A DNA stretch of 64,000 nucleotides, taken from contig NZ_JAICDG010000007.1 of assembly GCF_022751215.1 (NCBI RefSeq), positions 1 through 64,000 of the forward strand, read 5' to 3'. A model generated the notes under the pieces. That model was not told the origin of the DNA and did not search any database. It saw nothing but the letters and a program-made list of their open reading frames with translations. The stretch's first letter is position 1. Every line of letters starts with the position of its first letter. The DNA comes from Actinomadura terrae (GTDB lineage Bacteria; Actinomycetota; Actinomycetes; Streptosporangiales; Streptosporangiaceae). Both the position numbers and the translations under genes were made by a program. This document shows, piece by piece, positions 7,127 through 15,563 of this stretch.

Positions 7127-8578
7127 TCAGCCGCCCGTCCGGTGCGGGTACCGCAACCCGTGCGCGACGGCGACCAGCGCGGCCAGCGCGGCGCCCGCCG
7201 CGACGATCCAGAAGCACAGCTCGTAGGCGCCGAGCGTCGGCACGTCGGTGCCGGCGAGCACCCGGCCGGCCAGGATCGAGGCGGTGGCCGCGCCCGCGAC
7301 GCTGCCGCCGGTGGTGCGGACGAGCGAGCTGATCCCGCTGGCGATGCCGCTCTGGTCCAGCGGGACGTGCTGGACGGCGAGCGTCCCGAGCGCCGCGTAG
7401 GCGATCCCGAACCCGATGCCCTGGATGGCGCTGAACGCGAGCACGTCCCACGCGTGGGAGTTGGACAGCGCGAGCCACAGGTAGCTCAGCCCCGCGAACG
7501 CCGACCCGATCGCGAGCGTGTGGGCGGGGCCGATCCGGGCGGAGATCCGTCCGGCGAGCGCGGAGCAGACGAGCATGGTGACGGTGCTCGGCAGCATGTA
7601 GAGCCCGACGTCCAGCACCGACCCGTCCAGCCCGTACCCGATCCTGTCGGACGGCGACTGCACGAACCCCGATATCAGCGTGAACGCGGCGAACATCGAG
7701 AAGCCGAGCAGCGCCGAGGCGAGGTTGGCCGACAGCGAGCGCGGCCCGACCAGCAGGCCCAGCCGGACGAGCGGGTCGCGCACCCGCAGCTCGACCGCCG
7801 TCCACACCCCGCACAGCACGGCCGCCGCGCCGAACAGCCCGAGGACGCCCGCGGACGTCCAGCCCCACGCGTTGCCCTGGCTGATCGCGAGCAGCAGGCA
7901 GACCAGCCACGCGGCGAGGACGGCGGCGCCCGCGAGGTCGGGCCGCCCGCCCGCGCGGGCCCCGACGTCGCGCGCGGTGGCCCCGATCAGCACCAGCGCG
8001 GCGGCGGCCAGCCCGGCCGCGATCCAGAACACCGGGTGGTGGTTCGACGTGCGGTCCGCGATGAGCCCGGTCACGATCATGCCGATGCTGCCGCCGACGC
8101 CCATCGTGGCGCTGACGATGCCGATCGCGGTGGTGATCCGCGCCACCGGGAACGTGTCCCTGATCATGCCGATCGCGAGCGGGATCAGCGCGGACGAGAC
8201 GCCCTGCAACGCGCGCCCGGCGATGAGGACGGCCAGCGAGCCCGACAGCGCGCAGATCACCGAGCCCACCAGCAGCAGGACGAGCGTGAGCAGCACCATC
8301 CGCTTCTTGCCGTACATGTCGCCGAACCGCGACAGCAGCGGGGTCGCGACCGCGCCGGCCAGCAGCGAGGCGGTGAACACCCAGGTCACGTCGGTGACCG
8401 AGGCGCCGAAGTGGCGCATGAGCTGGGGGAGCAGCGGGATCACCAGCGTCTGCTGCACCGAGACCACCATCCCGGCGACGGCCAGCGCCAGCAGCGTGAG
8501 GCCGGTGTGCGCGGGCCGGGCGTCCCGGCCGGGCGGGGCGGCGGTCGTGGCGGGGACGCCGGCAGGGACGCCGGTCAT
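7127..8578 (-). CDS. DHA2-family MFS drug exporter
   Basis: The 483-residue protein has about 14 membrane helices and the drug:H+ antiporter-2 pattern: W-V-F-T-A-S-L-L-A-G-A in helix 2 and the loop motif G-D-M-Y-G-K-K-R-M. The substrate cannot be read from sequence. The start has GGAGGTTCCC upstream. It diverges from a MarR regulator, with a symmetric operator and a TATAGT -10 box in between, which implies repression relieved by a small toxic ligand. Confidence 0.88.
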   Translation of the reverse strand: MTGVPAGVPATTAAPPGRDARPAHTGLTLLALAVAGMVVSVQQTLVIPLLPQLMRHFGASVTDVTWVFTASLLAGAVATPLLSRFGDMYGKKRMVLLTLVLLLVGSVICALSGSLAVLIAGRALQGVSSALIPLAIGMIRDTFPVARITTAIGIVSATMGVGGSIGMIVTGLIADRTSNHHPVFWIAAGLAAAALVLIGATARDVGARAGGRPDLAGAAVLAAWLVCLLLAISQGNAWGWTSAGVLGLFGAAAVLCGVWTAVELRVRDPLVRLGLLVGPRSLSANLASALLGFSMFAAFTLISGFVQSPSDRIGYGLDGSVLDVGLYMLPSTVTMLVCSALAGRISARIGPAHTLAIGSAFAGLSYLWLALSNSHAWDVLAFSAIQGIGFGIAYAALGTLAVQHVPLDQSGIASGISSLVRTTGGSVAGAATASILAGRVLAGTDVPTLGAYELCFWIVAAGAALAALVAVAHGLRYPHRTGG

Positions 8579-8615
8579 GGGAACCTCCAGGCGGGTCGGG
8601 GCGACGTACCCGGCA

Positions 8616-8653
8616 ACTATACTTACTTAAGTTAAGTAATGGCATCGTAGGAT
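8616..8653. promoter_or_regulatory. Overlapping divergent promoters with MarR operator
   Basis: The 17-bp inverted repeat TTACTTAA-G-TTAAGTAA (8623-8639) is perfect and strikingly AT-rich for this genome. On the minus strand TATAGT (8621-8616) is a -10 box for the exporter. On the plus strand TAGGAT (8648-8653) lies 7 nt before the regulator ATG at 8661. A MarR dimer bound here would block both promoters. Confidence 0.75.
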
Positions 8654-8660
8654 GGGTCAC

Positions 8661-9167
8661 ATGCCGTCACCGGTCCCGAGGGACAGCGCGCGGGACATCG
8701 TCGAGATCGAGCGCGCGCTCACCCGCGTCGCGCACATGCTCACCCGCACCCGCCAGCACGAGCGCCTCGTCGCCGAGGCCGGGGTACCGGTCGACCGGGC
8801 CGCCGTCCCGCTGCTGCGGACGCTCGCCGAGGAGGACGCGCCGATGCGCCCGAGCGAGCTGGCGGCGCGGCTCGCCGTCGAGGCGCCGCACGTCACCCGG
8901 CAGGTCCAGCGGCTGGAGCGGGTCGGCTACGTGCGCCGGGTCCCCGACCCCGGCGACGGGCGCGCCTACCGCGTCGAGCTGAGCGACGCCGGGCTGGAGG
9001 CGTTCGAGTGCATCCGCGCGGTCGGACGGCGGTGGGTGGCGGGCGCGCTCGCGGAGTGGTCGCCGGGCGAGCGCGAGCAGCTCGCCGGTCTCGTCCACCG
9101 GATGCTGGACGACTTCGAGGCGCACCGCGACCGGCTCGACGCGGCGGCGGCCCGCCGTACGGGCTGA
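8661..9167 (+). CDS. MarR-family transcriptional regulator
   Basis: The 168-residue protein has the MarR winged helix: M-R-P-S-E-L-A-A-R-L-A-V-E-A-P-H-V-T-R-Q-type recognition region, then R-V-P-D-P-G-D-G-R-A-Y-R wing. It should repress the divergent exporter and its own gene through the inverted repeat at 8623-8639. ATG 8661 is preferred over 8652 because a TAGGAT -10 box ends 7 nt upstream, as for a leaderless transcript. The inducer is unknown. Confidence 0.88.
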   Translation: MPSPVPRDSARDIVEIERALTRVAHMLTRTRQHERLVAEAGVPVDRAAVPLLRTLAEEDAPMRPSELAARLAVEAPHVTRQVQRLERVGYVRRVPDPGDGRAYRVELSDAGLEAFECIRAVGRRWVAGALAEWSPGEREQLAGLVHRMLDDFEAHRDRLDAAAARRTG

Positions 9168-9355
9168 CCTGTGCGGGCGCCTCCGCCGCGCCGGACCGCA
9201 CACCGGACGGTGAGATGTGTCATCTCAGCGTGCGGTCTCGATCCGCTTCCGCTATCGCCCCCGCCGTCCCTAGGGTTGCCTTCCGTGGACCTTCCCGCGG
9301 ACCCTCGTCCGCGCAACCCCCGCCCCGCTCTCCCGCCCCGCCGGGCAGGACGCCG

Positions 9356-11149
9356 ATGCACCTAGCCGTCACCGCCGGGCATTCCGGGCACGGCAAGTCG
9401 GCGCTCGTGCGCGCGCTCACCGGCCGTGGCACCGCCGGGCCCGGCCGCGGCTGGGCCGACCTGCCCTCGGGCGGCCGGATCGCGTTCGTCGACATCCCGG
9501 GTGGGGAACGGTCCGTCCCGGCCGTGATCGCCGCGGCCGCGACGGTGCCCGCCGTGCTGTTCGCCGTCGCCGCCGACGAGGGCTGGACGGAGCAGTCGGC
9601 CGAGCACCTGGCCGCGCTCGACGCCCTCGGCGTCCGGCACGGCGTGCTCGCCGTCACCCGCGCCGACCTGACCGACCCGAAACTCGTGCTGCGGCAGGCC
9701 CGCGAGCGCCTCACCGGGACCGCGCTCGGCGGCGTCGAGGCCGTCGCGGTCAGCGCCGCCACCGGCGCCGGGATGGGCGAGCTGGCCGCCGCCCTCGACC
9801 GGCTCGCCGCCCGCCTGCCCGTCCCCGACCCGGACGCGCCGGTGCGGCTGTGGGCCGACCACGCCGACAGCGACGGCGGCCTGACCGTCGTCACCGGCAC
9901 GCTCGGCGGCGGGACGGTCCGCGCCGGGGACGAGCTGCTCCTGCTGCCCTCCGGCGGCCGCGCCCGCGTCGAGGCGGTCGAGAGCGGCGCCGAGCCCCAC
10001 GCCGGGCCCGGCGCCGAGGCGCGCGGGTTCGCCCGCGTCACGCTGTCCCTGCGCGGCGGGGCCCCGGGCCCGGGCGTGACCGCCGCCGTCACCCCGGGCC
10101 GCTGGACGCTCACCGCCTGCGTGGACGTCCGCACCCGCTTCGGCGAGGCGTCCGGGCGGCTCGCGCGGCAGATGATCCTGCACCTCGGGTCGGCGGCCGT
10201 CCCGGTGCGGCTGCGGCCGCTCGGCCCCGATACCGCCCGCCTCACGCTGAACGCGCGCCTCGCGCTGCACGTCGGCGACACCGGCCTGCTGCGCGACCCC
10301 GCCCGCCGCGCCGTCGCGGGGGTGAGCGTGCTGGACGTCCGGCCGCCGCCGCTCGTCCGGCGCGGGGACGCGGCGGCGCGGGCGCGGGAGCTGGCGTCCT
10401 GGCCGGACCGTCCGGGCGGCGCCGTGATCCTCGCCCGGCACGGCGTGCTCCGCCGGTCCGAGCTGGAGCCGATGGGCTGCGCGCCGCCGCCGGACGCCGT
10501 CGTCCCGCACGACGGCTGGCTCGCCGACCCCGCCCACTGGGAGGCGCTTCGGGCGCGCCTCGCCGAGGAGGCGGCCCGGCACGCCGCCGAGCGGCCGCGG
10601 GCGCCGGGCGTGCCGCTGGAGACCGTCCGGCTGCGGCTCGGGCTGCCGTCCCGGCGGCTCGCCGCCGCGCTGGTCCGGCCGCCGCTGCGGCTGGAGAACG
10701 GCCGCGTCCACGGCCCACTGGGCACCCCGCCGCCCGTCGCCCCACCCCGCGGCGCCCTCTCAGCGGGCACGTCGTCACCGGGCATGCCGGGGCCGGGTGC
10801 GCCGTCGCCGGGGGCGTTGCCGCCGGGTGTCGCCGCGGCCGTGGAGCGGCTGCGCGCCGAGCTGTCGCGGGCGCCGTTCGACGCGCCCGCCGCCGAACGG
10901 CTCGCCGAGCTCGGGCTGACCGGCGGCGCGCTCGCGGCGGCCGAGCGCGCGGGCGCCGTGCTCCGCCTCGGGGACGGCGTCGTGCTGCTGCCGGGCGCCG
11001 ACCGGGAGGCGCTGCGGATCCTGTCCGCGCTGCCCCAGCCGTTCACGCCCGGGCAGGCCGGGGACGCGTTGGAGACGAGCCGCCGCGTCGCGGTCGCGCT
11101 GCTGCGCCACCTCGACCACCTGGGGCTCACCGAGCGCCGCCCCTCCTGA
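9356..11149 (+). CDS. selB: SelB homologue with degenerate GTPase domain
   Basis: This 597-residue protein aligns with SelB, the elongation factor delivering Sec-tRNA to UGA codons at SECIS hairpins. The P-loop reads G-H-S-G-H-G-K-S-A (8-16) instead of the usual G-H-V-D-H-G-K-[ST]-[ST]. The switch I segment with R-G-x-T-I-D-L-G is missing (about 13 residues fewer than E. coli SelB). The G3 motif is D-I-P-G-G-E-R (46-52), losing the GTPase-activating His of D-V-P-G-H-E. T-R-A-D (101-104), domain II and the C-terminal winged helices persist, but the protein stops at T-E-R-R-P-S, before the usual basic tail. Normal GTP cycling is doubtful. ATG 9356 has a weak ribosome site. Confidence 0.83.
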   Translation: MHLAVTAGHSGHGKSALVRALTGRGTAGPGRGWADLPSGGRIAFVDIPGGERSVPAVIAAAATVPAVLFAVAADEGWTEQSAEHLAALDALGVRHGVLAVTRADLTDPKLVLRQARERLTGTALGGVEAVAVSAATGAGMGELAAALDRLAARLPVPDPDAPVRLWADHADSDGGLTVVTGTLGGGTVRAGDELLLLPSGGRARVEAVESGAEPHAGPGAEARGFARVTLSLRGGAPGPGVTAAVTPGRWTLTACVDVRTRFGEASGRLARQMILHLGSAAVPVRLRPLGPDTARLTLNARLALHVGDTGLLRDPARRAVAGVSVLDVRPPPLVRRGDAAARARELASWPDRPGGAVILARHGVLRRSELEPMGCAPPPDAVVPHDGWLADPAHWEALRARLAEEAARHAAERPRAPGVPLETVRLRLGLPSRRLAAALVRPPLRLENGRVHGPLGTPPPVAPPRGALSAGTSSPGMPGPGAPSPGALPPGVAAAVERLRAELSRAPFDAPAAERLAELGLTGGALAAAERAGAVLRLGDGVVLLPGADREALRILSALPQPFTPGQAGDALETSRRVAVALLRHLDHLGLTERRPS

Positions 11150-11159
11150 CCGCCGCCCC

Positions 11160-11274
11160 ACCGGGACGCATTTTTCGAATGCCGAGGGTATTCAGCGGAA
11201 AAAACCCTTTGAAACGCACCGCTGTTTTCTGGCGTCATATACCTCGGTTCGGTTACCCGGAAGAAGGAGAAGGC
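11160..11274 (+). promoter_or_regulatory. AT-rich leader of rtcB
   Basis: This 115-bp segment contains runs such as ATTTTTCGAAT, GGAAAAAACCC and TCATATACC, far less GC-rich than its surroundings. It ends in GAAGGAGAA as the rtcB ribosome-binding site. It probably carries the rtcB promoter, though I cannot fix a -35/-10 pair with normal spacing. It separates rtcB from the upstream selB-like gene. Confidence 0.4.
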
Positions 11275-12468
11275 ATGCCGTACCAGACTCTGAAGGGCGG
11301 CCGCGTTCCGATCCGGATGTGGACCGACCCCGCCACCGTCGAGGATCTCGCCCTCGACCAGCTCCGCAACGTCTCCGCGCTGCCGTGGGTGGAAGGGCTC
11401 GCGGTGATGCCCGACGTCCACTACGGAAAGGGCGCGACGGTCGGTTCCGTCATCGCCATGCGCGACGCGGTGTCCCCGGCTGCGGTCGGCGTCGACATCG
11501 GCTGCGGAATGACCGCCGCGAAGTCCTCGCTCACCGTCGAGGACATGCCGGACGACCTCGCGGGCCTGCGCCACCGCCTGGAGAGGGCGATCCCGGTCGG
11601 GCGCGGCTCCCACAAGCAGGCGGTGGACCCGTCCGGGCTGCCGAACCTGAAGGAGCGCGGCTGGTACGACTTCTGGAAGGCGTTCGAGGACCTGCACCCG
11701 GCGGTCCGCGCGCGCCTCGGCCGCGCCCGCCAGCAGATGGGCACGCTCGGCGGCGGCAACCACTTCCTGGAGCTGTGCGCGGACGACGACGGCGCGATCT
11801 GGCTCGTCCTGCACTCGGGGTCCCGCAACATCGGCAACGAGCTGGCCGAGCACCACATCGAGGCCGCCCGCAAGCTGCCGCACAACCAGGACCTGCCGGA
11901 CGACGACCTCGCGGTGTTCCTCACCGGCACCGCGAAGATGGACGCCTACCGGCACGACCTGTTCTGGGCGCAGGAGTACGCGCGCCGCAACCGCGCGGTC
12001 ATGATGGCGCTCGCGCAGGGCGTCGTGACCCGCCGGTTCGGCGAGCAGCGCTGCAAGTGGGACGAGGTCATCTCCTGCCACCACAACTACGTGGCGGAGG
12101 AGACCTACGACGGCGCCGAGCTGCTCGTCACCCGCAAGGGCGCGATCCGCGCGGGCGCGGGGGATCTCGGCATCATCCCCGGCTCGATGGCGACCGGCAC
12201 CTACATCGTGCGCGGCCTCGGCAACGAGACCGCCTACAACTCGGCGTCGCACGGCGCGGGCCGCAGGATGAGCCGCAACAAGGCCCGCAAGAACTTCACC
12301 GTGGAGGACCTGATCGAGCAGACGAAGGGGGTCGAGTGCCGCAAGGACGGCGGCGTCATCGACGAGATCCCGGGCGCCTACAAGGACCTGGAGACGGTGA
12401 TGGAGTCCCAGTCCGACCTCGTCGAGGTCGTCGCGCACCTGCGCCAGCTGATCTGCGTGAAGGGCTGA
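11275..12468 (+). CDS. rtcB: RtcB RNA-splicing ligase
   Basis: The 397-residue enzyme should join 2',3'-cyclic phosphate or 3'-phosphate RNA ends to 5'-OH ends using GTP and Mn2+. Key features are V-G-V-D-I-G-C-G-M (metal Cys77), G-G-G-N-H-F-L-E, L-H-S-G-S-R-N-I-G-N, C-H-H-N, and S-A-S-H-G-A-G-R where His326 is the expected guanylylated residue. All catalytic elements look intact. Bacterial RtcB repairs tRNA or rRNA after damage. It stands alone with its own AT-rich leader, and neither archease nor RtcA is visible. Confidence 0.93.
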   Translation: MPYQTLKGGRVPIRMWTDPATVEDLALDQLRNVSALPWVEGLAVMPDVHYGKGATVGSVIAMRDAVSPAAVGVDIGCGMTAAKSSLTVEDMPDDLAGLRHRLERAIPVGRGSHKQAVDPSGLPNLKERGWYDFWKAFEDLHPAVRARLGRARQQMGTLGGGNHFLELCADDDGAIWLVLHSGSRNIGNELAEHHIEAARKLPHNQDLPDDDLAVFLTGTAKMDAYRHDLFWAQEYARRNRAVMMALAQGVVTRRFGEQRCKWDEVISCHHNYVAEETYDGAELLVTRKGAIRAGAGDLGIIPGSMATGTYIVRGLGNETAYNSASHGAGRRMSRNKARKNFTVEDLIEQTKGVECRKDGGVIDEIPGAYKDLETVMESQSDLVEVVAHLRQLICVKG

Positions 12469-12501
12469 GGCCGCTCCGGCTGAGCCGTTTCGAAAGGCGC
12501 G

Positions 12502-13185
12502 CTAGGCGGGCGGGGGGCGTAGGACGTAGCCGACGCCGCGGACGGTGTGGATGAGCTTCGGCTCGCCCGCGTCGACCTTGCGGCGCAGGTAGCCGATGTA
12601 GGACTCGACGATGCTCGCGTCGCCGCCGAAGTCGTACTCCCACACCCGTCCGAGGATCTGCGGCTTGGACAGCACCCGCCCCGCGTTCTCCATCAGGTAG
12701 CGGAGCAGCCGGAACTCGGTGGGTGACAGCCGCACCGGCTCCCCGCCCCGCAGTACCTGGTGGGACGCCGGGTCCAGGCTCAGATCGGCGACGGCGAGCA
12801 GCCCGCCGGGGCCGCGGCTGCGGCGCAGCACGGCGCGGATCCGGGCGATCAGCTCCTCCAGGTCGAACGGCTTGGTGACGTAGTCGTCGCCCCCGGCGGT
12901 CAGGCCCCTGACCTTGTCGGACGGGGCGTCCCGCGCGGTGAGGAACAGCACCGGCAGCGGGCCGCCCCGCTCGCGCAGCCGCGCGATGACCGCGAAGCCG
13001 TCGAGGTCGGGGAGCATCACGTCCAGCAGGACGAGGTCGGGCCGCTCGCGCGCCGCCGCGGCCACCGCCTCCTCGCCGGTGGCCGCGGCGGTGACGGCGA
13101 ACCCCGCGAACCGCAGGCTCGCCGCCAGCAGCTCGCGGATGGTCGGCTCGTCGTCCACCACGAGCAGGCGCGCGCTCTCCTCCAT
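12502..13185 (-). CDS. OmpR-family response regulator, no adjacent kinase
   Basis: The 227-residue protein has a receiver domain (acidic pair D11-D12, phospho-acceptor Asp55 in L-L-D-V-M-L-P-D, L-T-A and V-T-K-P) and an OmpR-type winged-helix domain ending in H-T-V-R-G-V-G-Y-V-L-R. It lies 10 bp downstream of the MMPL gene on the same strand, so the two are probably co-transcribed. Regulators of this type are usually followed by a histidine kinase, but here RtcB follows in the opposite direction. The kinase must be elsewhere or absent. Confidence 0.9.
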   Translation of the reverse strand: MEESARLLVVDDEPTIRELLAASLRFAGFAVTAAATGEEAVAAAARERPDLVLLDVMLPDLDGFAVIARLRERGGPLPVLFLTARDAPSDKVRGLTAGGDDYVTKPFDLEELIARIRAVLRRSRGPGGLLAVADLSLDPASHQVLRGGEPVRLSPTEFRLLRYLMENAGRVLSKPQILGRVWEYDFGGDASIVESYIGYLRRKVDAGEPKLIHTVRGVGYVLRPPPA

Positions 13186-13195
13186 GATCCCGAGA

Positions 13196-15400
13196 CTAGG
13201 ACGTGCGCCGTCCCGCCGGGACCGGCGCCGGGTCGGCGGCGGGCGGCGCGGCGCCGTGCCCCGGCCACCAGGCGCGGTGCCCGATGAGCGCGGTCAGCCC
13301 CGGCGTCACGAACAGCGCCATGACGAACGCGGCGACCGCGATCCCGAACGAGATCGCGAAGCCGACCTCGACGAGGACCTGGTTGCCCGCGAGCATCAGC
13401 GCGGCGAACGACCCGGCGAGGATCAGCCCGGCGGCGCCGATCGTGGGCCCGGTGTGCCGGATCGCGGCGGCCAGCGCGGGCCGGGGCGCGGCGCCCTCCC
13501 GGGCCTCCTCCCGCAGCCGCGCCATGATCAGGATGTTGTAGTCGGTGCCGAGCGCGACGACGAACATGTACATGATCAGGGGCAGGTGGAACAGCAGCCC
13601 CGGCTTGCCGCCCGCCTGCTGGAACAGCAGCGCCGTCGCGCCGAGCGTCGCGCCGAAGCCGAGCCCGACGGAGGCGAGCAGGTACCAGGGCGCGACGAGG
13701 CTGCGCAGCAGCAGCGCCAGCACCAGGAAGATCAGCGCGGCGGCGGCCGGGAACACGACCGAGTAGTCCCGGTTCATCGCCGCGCGGATGTCGACGTACA
13801 CCGCCGTGCTGCCGCCGACCAGCGCGTCCGTCCCCGCGGGGGCGGCCTGCCGGACGGTGCGGCGCAGCGGCCCCCGGACGGTGTCCAGCGCGCGGGCCGA
13901 CTCGGGCGCCGAGGCCAGCACGACCGAGAACCCGGCCGTCCGGCCGTCCGGGCCGACCTGCGGCGGCGCGACCTCGCCGACGCCCTCCACGGCCTTCAGC
14001 CTCTCGCCGAACCGCCCCAGCTCCGCCCGGTCGAGCTTGCGGCCCGTGAGGTAGACGTGGGTCGGGTCCGTCGAACCGGCGGGCAGGCCCCGCTGGAGGT
14101 CCTCCAGCGCGACCCGCGACTCCGCCGAGGACGGCAGCGCCCCGGCCGCGAGGTCGAAGTCGGGCCTGAACCCGAACGACCCCACCGCGAGGACGGCGAG
14201 GACGCCCCCGGCGACGGCCGCGTACAGCGCGGGACGGCGGGCCAGCGACGCGCCGACGCGCGCGAACCTCGCCGCCTCCGGCTCCCGCCGCCATGCCTTG
14301 GACGGCCAGAACACCCTGGTCCCGAGCAGGGAGACGACGGCCGGGACGAGCGTCAGGCCGCCGAGCAGCGTCACGGTCACGGCGATCGCCAGCGACGGCC
14401 CCCACGAGCGGAACAGCGACAGCGTCGACAGCGTCATCGCCAGGAAAGCGATGATCACCACTCCGGCGGCCGAGGTGATCGCCTCGCCGACCCGCGCGAG
14501 CGCGCCGACCATCGCGGTCTTCGGGTCGTCGCCCGCGCGCAGCCGTTCCCGGTAGCGGAACATCAGGAACAGGATGTAGTCGGTGCCGACGCCGAACAGC
14601 ACGACGATGAGCAGCTGCGAGGCCGAGGAGTCCGCCCGGAGCCCGAGCGCCCGCACGGTCGCGGCGATCAGCCCGTTCGCGACCTGCGACAGCACGGCCA
14701 GCACGACGATCGGCAGCAGCGCGGTCACCGGGCTCCGGAAGATCACCAGCAGCAGCACCAGGATCAGCACCAGCGTGGCGATCATGACGAGGAGGTCGGC
14801 GTCGCCGCTGGACTCCCGGTCGTCCAGCGCGGCGGACGCGGCGCCGGTCGTGCGGGCCCGCAGTCCCGTGCCCGCCGTGAGCCGTCTCAGCTCGCCGCGC
14901 AGCGCCTGCGCCGCGTCCGCCGCCTCGGGGGTGTCGGTGCCGACGCCCGGCGGCATCCGGACGGCGATCGTCTGCACGAGCCGGTTCGGCGCCGGCGGCC
15001 CCGGCACGAGCTCGGCGACGTTCTTCAGGTGCGCGTCCTTGAGGTGCGCGTCTTGCACCGACTTCGCGACCCCGGCGACCCGCGCGGAGTCGGCGGCCGA
15101 CAGCGGGCGCCCGTCGGCGCGGCTGACGACCACGACCGCCGCAGGCGCGAACGTGTCGGGGAACGCCGCGTCCCGCACCTTCCCCGCCCTGACCGACTCG
15201 TAGTGGCCGGGCAGGAAGTCGCTCTCGTCGTTGCTGGTCGGCAGGCCGGGGGACAGGGCGATCACCGCGACCGCCGCCACGACCCACACCGCGATCACGC
15301 GCCAGGGATGCCCGACCACCATCCGGCCGAGCGCGGCGAACACGCGCGGGTCCGCCGATGCCGTCTCGGTGCCCTCTCGGGGTCTCTTGGTGAATTTCAC
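13196..15400 (-). CDS. MMPL-family RND transporter
   Basis: The 734-residue protein has about 12 membrane helices in two sets of six, each preceded by a large extracytoplasmic loop, and the family signature G-T-D-Y-[NI]-[IL]-[FL]-I/L in both halves (V-G-T-D-Y-I-L-F and L-G-T-D-Y-N-I-L-I). MMPL proteins export lipids, siderophores or drugs using proton flux. The start is GTG with no convincing ribosome site. It probably forms an operon with the response regulator. The substrate is unknown. Confidence 0.88.
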   Translation of the reverse strand: MKFTKRPREGTETASADPRVFAALGRMVVGHPWRVIAVWVVAAVAVIALSPGLPTSNDESDFLPGHYESVRAGKVRDAAFPDTFAPAAVVVVSRADGRPLSAADSARVAGVAKSVQDAHLKDAHLKNVAELVPGPPAPNRLVQTIAVRMPPGVGTDTPEAADAAQALRGELRRLTAGTGLRARTTGAASAALDDRESSGDADLLVMIATLVLILVLLLVIFRSPVTALLPIVVLAVLSQVANGLIAATVRALGLRADSSASQLLIVVLFGVGTDYILFLMFRYRERLRAGDDPKTAMVGALARVGEAITSAAGVVIIAFLAMTLSTLSLFRSWGPSLAIAVTVTLLGGLTLVPAVVSLLGTRVFWPSKAWRREPEAARFARVGASLARRPALYAAVAGGVLAVLAVGSFGFRPDFDLAAGALPSSAESRVALEDLQRGLPAGSTDPTHVYLTGRKLDRAELGRFGERLKAVEGVGEVAPPQVGPDGRTAGFSVVLASAPESARALDTVRGPLRRTVRQAAPAGTDALVGGSTAVYVDIRAAMNRDYSVVFPAAAALIFLVLALLLRSLVAPWYLLASVGLGFGATLGATALLFQQAGGKPGLLFHLPLIMYMFVVALGTDYNILIMARLREEAREGAAPRPALAAAIRHTGPTIGAAGLILAGSFAALMLAGNQVLVEVGFAISFGIAVAAFVMALFVTPGLTALIGHRAWWPGHGAAPPAADPAPVPAGRRTS

Positions 15401-15563
15401 GCGGCCAGGCTGGCGCGGGCTCCCGCCAGGTCCCTGGGAGCGCCGGGGGCGGCGGCTGGGAGCCGGGCGCCCCCGCGCGGACGCGGTACGTGATCATCGC
15501 CGATCAGCGGGGGGAAGGGCGGGGGGACTCCCAGGCGGCTCCCAGGAGACTCACCGGATCCGC

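Noticed and set aside
4977-8660. Very long antisense reading frames over prpE/MFS, selB/rtcB, icmF and the peptide operon
   Set aside because: At about 73% GC stop codons are rare in all frames. These frames translate to low-complexity Arg/Gly/Ala/Pro or His/Gln/Asp-rich strings, while the opposite strand has recognisable families with ribosome sites.
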